DNA of 17,082 bases from Pseudomonadota bacterium (GTDB lineage: Bacteria; Pseudomonadota; Alphaproteobacteria; Caulobacterales; Aquidulcibacteraceae). The notes under the pieces are model-generated. The model ran no database searches, was not told where the DNA came from, and was given only the letters and a program-made list of their open reading frames with translations. Location of the stretch: positions 1 through 17,082 of the forward strand of contig JAEYPY010000092.1 in NCBI GenBank assembly GCA_023410295.1, read 5' to 3'. This document shows, piece by piece, positions 14,239 through 17,082 of the stretch. The number at the start of each line of letters is the position of its first letter. The stretch's first letter is position 1. The position numbers and the translations under genes are program-made.

Positions 14239-14410
14239 ACGCCCTTACCCTCGGCGGTGATGTCATAGAGCCATTGGGCCCCGCAAGCCTCTACGCCACA
14301 ACGCCGCGGAAATCCGCTCGCGCGGCAAAGAAAGCATGAAAGATCATGCAGTTGTCCATTGCGCGCGGCGGCGCGCGATGGACTTTCGCCGAGTGTGCTA
14401 AAGGCTTCCG
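14239..14410. other. Intergenic region upstream of the exporter permease
   Basis: No coding sequence is supported here. It holds the 13-bp hairpin at 14354-14383 and must carry any promoter for the permease-ATPase pair on the minus strand. I found no sigma54 GG-N10-GC element and no convincing sigma70-like pair. Confidence 0.4.
14354..14383. repeat. Strong 13-bp hairpin between the two halves of the polysaccharide locus
   Basis: Arms 14354-14366 (GTCCATTGCGCGC) and 14371-14383 (GCGCGCGATGGAC) pair over 13 positions with one G-T wobble around a GGCG tetraloop. This is the longest stem I found in the window. The plus strand continues ACTTTCG and the minus strand AACTGC, so neither has a real T-run. 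A terminator, a transcript-end stabiliser or a protein-binding palindrome are all possible. Confidence 0.6.
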
Positions 14411-14663
14411 ATGCAGATGTCGCCCCGCCTCTTGCAGTACCTTGCCGGGACGGCCTGGGGTGAGGGCCGCTTGTCGCCGCCAGAACCCCTGGTCGGCGCG
14501 GAACACTTTGTCGGGAGCGCGCCAGAACGGCGCGTTTTCAGCTTCTACGGCGAAACCTTTGAGCTGCCGCATGATATCGATTGGGAGCACAATCCGGGCA
14601 ATCCTCAGCGCCGAGCCGCAGCTGCCGTTTGACGCGGAGATCGCTATTACGGCCGAGATTTAG
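14411..14663 (+). pseudogene. Probable gene remnant, possibly heparinase II/III-like N-terminus, frameshifted
   Basis: A 73-codon frame begins at the ATG at 14411. Its middle, RVFSFYGETFELPHDIDW followed by NPG, resembles the N-terminal segment of heparinase II/III-like polysaccharide lyases, where a FLG/FLN-x-E motif precedes IDW-x-x-P before a conserved WRYNLHYF. Coding-like third-position GC continues to about 14600, where the frame turns into RRAAAAV and stops at 14632. The +1-shifted frame then reads ILSAEPQLPFDAEIAITAEI to a stop at 14661-14663. Both pieces look coding, which suggests an internal deletion or frameshift in a once larger gene. Intact lyases of this family have 500-700 residues. 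The remnant's last 4 bp overlap the end of the glycosyltransferase on the other strand. The family guess is weak; a small unknown gene is the alternative. Confidence 0.35.
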
Positions 14664-16285
14664 ACCGAGATGAATTCGGCGGCGCCGCCCCCGTTTTGTA
14701 CGCGCGCGGCGAGGTGTTGAAGCGCCTCCTCGTGCAGCGCAAGAGCGGTCGCCGGTGTAAGCACGCCGGTCGGTTCGTCGCGAACGCGTAGGCCGAGAAT
14801 CGAAAACTCGGGCAGAGCACGCGCGGCAAGGCAGCCAAAATCGGCGCCGACCGACCAGCCTCCATTTGGTTTGGGGCTCGTGCGGGCAGGCGGGGGCGCA
14901 ACGGCATGCGCGAACACCAGCAAGCCGGTGGGTTTGAGCCGCGATGAGACATCGTGCAAGGCGACGCTTAAGGTATCCTGGGTCGCGCGCTCGAAATGGC
15001 CGACGCCGGCGACGATGTCGAACAATTCTCCGCCGACCTCATGGCCACCGCCGCCGAGCACCGTTTCCCGGAAGATCCGGCTCTGAGGCCGCATCGTCTC
15101 GCCCAGCGCGAGGCAACGCCATTCCCTGGCGCCGAGCGGTTTGCATGCAGTCAGCAGCGCATGCATGGCGCGATGGCGTTCAAGCGAACCACAGACACTA
15201 CACTGCGGCGGCTTGCCGAAAGCTAGCCGCCCGCCGGGCCCGGGAGCATAAGCGCTGCTGCCGCAGACGACGCAACGTGGCGGTAATGGCGCACTGGCTG
15301 GCTTAGCGTTCGGCGTGGCGGCGGGTGCGCCGCGCGCCGCTAGTGCGGCCCATTCAGCTGGCGCGGAGCCAGACGCGAGCGAACGCAGGATGTCCTCCGT
15401 ATAGCCGCTCAAGTGCGCCATCTTGGTGACGAGATTGAAGAACGGGAAGAGATGCTGCTCTTCTTCGCTCCTAGCGTCGCTCAAGCGCGCAGCATGCTGC
15501 TCAAGCGCCTGCACAAGCTCTTCCTGGACTTTGTCGAGCGAGGGCGGCGTGTAGTCCGCCCGCGCGCGCGCCCAACTCAGTTTGCCGCTCCCGTAACGGT
15601 GAAACTGCGCCCAGAGGTCGCGCACGCTGGTGCGGTGGTGGTGATAGACCTTGGCGTCCGGCGCGAACTTGATCTCGTAGTCGGTCTTGTCGAGCATGCG
15701 CCAGGCGATCTCGGCGTCACCGCCAGACTTCATGGTTGGGTCAAAAAGACCAATGCGATCGAACACGTCGCGGCGATAGGCGGCGTTGGCCGTCTGCGCG
15801 TACGGCTTGAAGTGCCAGCCGGAGAGCGGACCGCGCTGGCGTAGGAGGCCGATCTTTTCGGAATAGCGTTCCACCGGCGTCGATGGTGGGAACGCCAGAA
15901 TTTCACCGGCGATGCAGCCGGCGTTGGGATTGTCGCGTGCCGCGGCCCAGAGTTCGGTCAGCCAATCCGGCGCCACTTCGCAATCGCTATCGGTGAAAGC
16001 GATGATCTCACCGCGCGCGACGCGCATAGCGGCATTACGGGCGGCGTAGGAGCCTTGATAGGTACGCTCTTCGAGGCGGGTGAAGCCGAAGCTGTCGATG
16101 ATGGACGGCGTCTCGTCGGTCGAATTGTTGTCGACGACGAGCACTTCGAAGCGCTCACGCGGAAAATCCAGCGCCGCGATGCTGGCTAGGCACGCGCGAA
16201 GTAGTTCGCCGCCATTATAGGTCGGAACGACGACCGAGAAGGCAAGCCCGCTCTCTGACGGCGCCTCGCTCCCATCCTTGGCCAT
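14660..16285 (-). CDS. GT2 glycosyltransferase fused to zinc ribbon and methyltransferase-like domain
   Basis: The 541-residue product has an N-terminal family-2 glycosyltransferase domain (about 15-235). It contains FSVVVPTYNGGELL, VVDNNSTDET (nucleotide-sugar-binding loop), the DSDCE metal-binding DxD-like motif at 99-103, and SGGDAEIAWRM (about 187-197), the usual ED acceptor-site region. After a linker come two CxxC pairs, CVVCG (Cys338/341) and CSVCGSLERHR (Cys362/365). This is the zinc-ribbon form known from SAM methyltransferases with a C-P-x-C-G-S-LERHR motif. A shortened Rossmann-like tail follows: GELFDIVAGVGHFER at about 419-433, then SSRLKPTGLLVFAH. No clear Gly-rich SAM loop is visible, so the methyltransferase may be inactive. 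The start is ATG 16285, with GGGGAA upstream; the frame is open to a TTG 20 codons earlier. It probably builds or decorates the exported polysaccharide. Confidence 0.88.
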   Translation of the reverse strand: MAKDGSEAPSESGLAFSVVVPTYNGGELLRACLASIAALDFPRERFEVLVVDNNSTDETPSIIDSFGFTRLEERTYQGSYAARNAAMRVARGEIIAFTDSDCEVAPDWLTELWAAARDNPNAGCIAGEILAFPPSTPVERYSEKIGLLRQRGPLSGWHFKPYAQTANAAYRRDVFDRIGLFDPTMKSGGDAEIAWRMLDKTDYEIKFAPDAKVYHHHRTSVRDLWAQFHRYGSGKLSWARARADYTPPSLDKVQEELVQALEQHAARLSDARSEEEQHLFPFFNLVTKMAHLSGYTEDILRSLASGSAPAEWAALAARGAPAATPNAKPASAPLPPRCVVCGSSAYAPGPGGRLAFGKPPQCSVCGSLERHRAMHALLTACKPLGAREWRCLALGETMRPQSRIFRETVLGGGGHEVGGELFDIVAGVGHFERATQDTLSVALHDVSSRLKPTGLLVFAHAVAPPPARTSPKPNGGWSVGADFGCLAARALPEFSILGLRVRDEPTGVLTPATALALHEEALQHLAARVQNGGGAAEFISV

Positions 16286-16354
16286 GTTATTTCCCCGCGC
16301 CGAAGCGCCCCGCCGCAAGGAAGCGCGTGGCGCAGTGAATGGCAAGGGTTAGGT

Positions 16355-17082
16355 TCACGGCTTTGGCGCCTGTAGCGGCCGCGACAAGAGCTGCGCCACG
16401 AAACGGGGCGCCGTTTCGGCCCGCAGCGGCAGTGTTTCTGCGCGCGCCGCCAAGTCTGTACCCAGGCGTAACGCTGCTTTTTGACGCGTGGCTGGGTCAT
16501 CGGCGGTAACGCGCGCCGCGGCGGCCGCGAGCAATGCCTCGAGGGCGGGTAAAGCTTCCGCACTCCCCGCGCGCGTAGGCGCGGTGATGCCTTCGCTTTC
16601 CAGGCGAACGATGAGGTTCTGCGCGCCGCGCCACAGCGCGCCGATCGAAAGCCCTTGAGCGCTGAGGTCAATGACGGCGTCGAGCCGGCGAAACTCGGCC
16701 AAGCGCTGCAGCTCCGCGTCGACGTTGGCATAGATGCGCCAAAGGGGTTCGTTGAGGCCGGCAGCGCGCGCGGGCGCCGAGAGCGGCGCGTAGCGCATCG
16801 CGCGCCGACGCACCCAAACCCCGTCGATGAGATCAACCTCCTCGTACTCCGCACCGCCCAAAATGAGATGCACGTCATGACCGAGCGCAGCCAGCGCGGC
16901 GGCGAACGCATGGGCCTCGGCCTCTCGCGGACTATCGGCGCCAGCCAGCAGGGCGAAGGTGCGCGGCGCTGCGGCGCGCGTCCGCGTTGGAAAGACCGCG
17001 AACGGCGGGGGTGCGGCGAAGTCGGCAGCTACACGCAGTCGCCGCTCACCCGAAAGTCCGCGCGCCAATCCGACACGCCAAG
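16355..17082 (-). CDS. Glycosyltransferase-4-like protein, 5' end beyond window
   Basis: The frame is open to the window edge, so the N-terminus is missing and about 242 residues are visible. The segment RTFALLAGADSPREAEAHAF, followed by ALAALGHDVHLIL and DGVWVRRR, resembles the N-terminal Rossmann half of GT4-type glycosyltransferases (AxxLAxxGHxVHxxT, then DGVxVxR). The protein ends about 200 residues later, after RVTADDPATRQKAALRLG. I see no C-terminal GT-B half with the E-x7-E motif. About 35 Ala/Arg/Pro-rich residues before the GT4-like stretch belong to an upstream part I cannot see. The protein may therefore be a fusion whose main catalytic domain lies outside the window. It ends 69 bp before the GT2 gene on the same strand. 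The domain assignment is moderate and the substrate is unknown. Confidence 0.6.
   Translation of the reverse strand, partial: WRVGLARGLSGERRLRVAADFAAPPPFAVFPTRTRAAAPRTFALLAGADSPREAEAHAFAAALAALGHDVHLILGGAEYEEVDLIDGVWVRRRAMRYAPLSAPARAAGLNEPLWRIYANVDAELQRLAEFRRLDAVIDLSAQGLSIGALWRGAQNLIVRLESEGITAPTRAGSAEALPALEALLAAAAARVTADDPATRQKAALRLGTDLAARAETLPLRAETAPRFVAQLLSRPLQAPKP

Noticed and set aside
16186..16911. 241-codon minus-strand frame overlapping the GT2 and GT4-like genes
   Set aside because: It is Arg/Ser/Pro-rich, in a shifted frame relative to two better supported genes, and has no motif.
1..17082. Phage-defence, toxin-antitoxin, CRISPR or mobile-element system
   Set aside because: No repeat-spacer array, transposase, integrase, nuclease-effector or toxin-antitoxin signature was seen. 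The genes are flagellar, metabolic, repair and polysaccharide genes.

Overview
The window is GC-rich, gene-dense DNA that fits an alphaproteobacterium of the Caulobacterales / Hyphomonadaceae type. The evidence is a SciP (DUF1153) gene beside the hook operon, two sigma54-type promoters driving divergent hook and hook-filament-junction operons, and an alphaproteobacterial-style MnmA. The taxon is inferred from gene content and synteny, not from a database match.

Left part (1-7379) is a late-flagellar cluster. On the minus strand, reading right to left, are fliK (hook length), flgD (hook cap), flgE (hook) and sciP (cell-cycle regulator, cut by the window edge). On the plus strand, diverging from fliK, are flgK and flgL (hook-filament junction). 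The shared intergenic region (about 3924-4286) holds two sigma54 -24/-12 elements in opposite orientation, each with exact GG-N10-GC spacing. It also holds two related GC-rich imperfect palindromes that resemble FlbD-binding ftr elements. This layout matches the Caulobacter flbG/flaN arrangement.

Middle part (7418-11293, plus strand) has mnmA (tRNA 2-thiouridine synthesis), then a tight three-gene unit: a PaaI-type hotdog thioesterase, an acetyl-CoA acetyltransferase-type thiolase and a DUF2332 protein. The last two joints are 4-bp stop/start overlaps, so these genes are probably translationally coupled. DUF2332 meets an oppositely oriented exonuclease III gene at a CTAG palindrome that supplies both stop codons.

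Right part (11290-17082, minus strand) has, in transcription order, a glycosyltransferase-4-like fragment running off the window, a GT2 glycosyltransferase fused to a zinc ribbon and a methyltransferase-like tail, and a 420-bp gap. The gap contains a 13-bp hairpin and a small, probably decayed gene on the opposite strand. After it come a polysaccharide-export ABC permease and ATPase pair (Wzm/Wzt or KpsM/KpsT type), a Nudix hydrolase and exonuclease III. The glycosyltransferases and exporter look like part of a surface polysaccharide locus that continues to the right.

I see no tRNA or rRNA genes, CRISPR arrays, insertion sequences or phage genes. The least ordinary items are the divergent sigma54/ftr regulatory region, the GT2/zinc-ribbon/methyltransferase-like fusion, and the hairpin plus gene remnant between the two halves of the polysaccharide locus.
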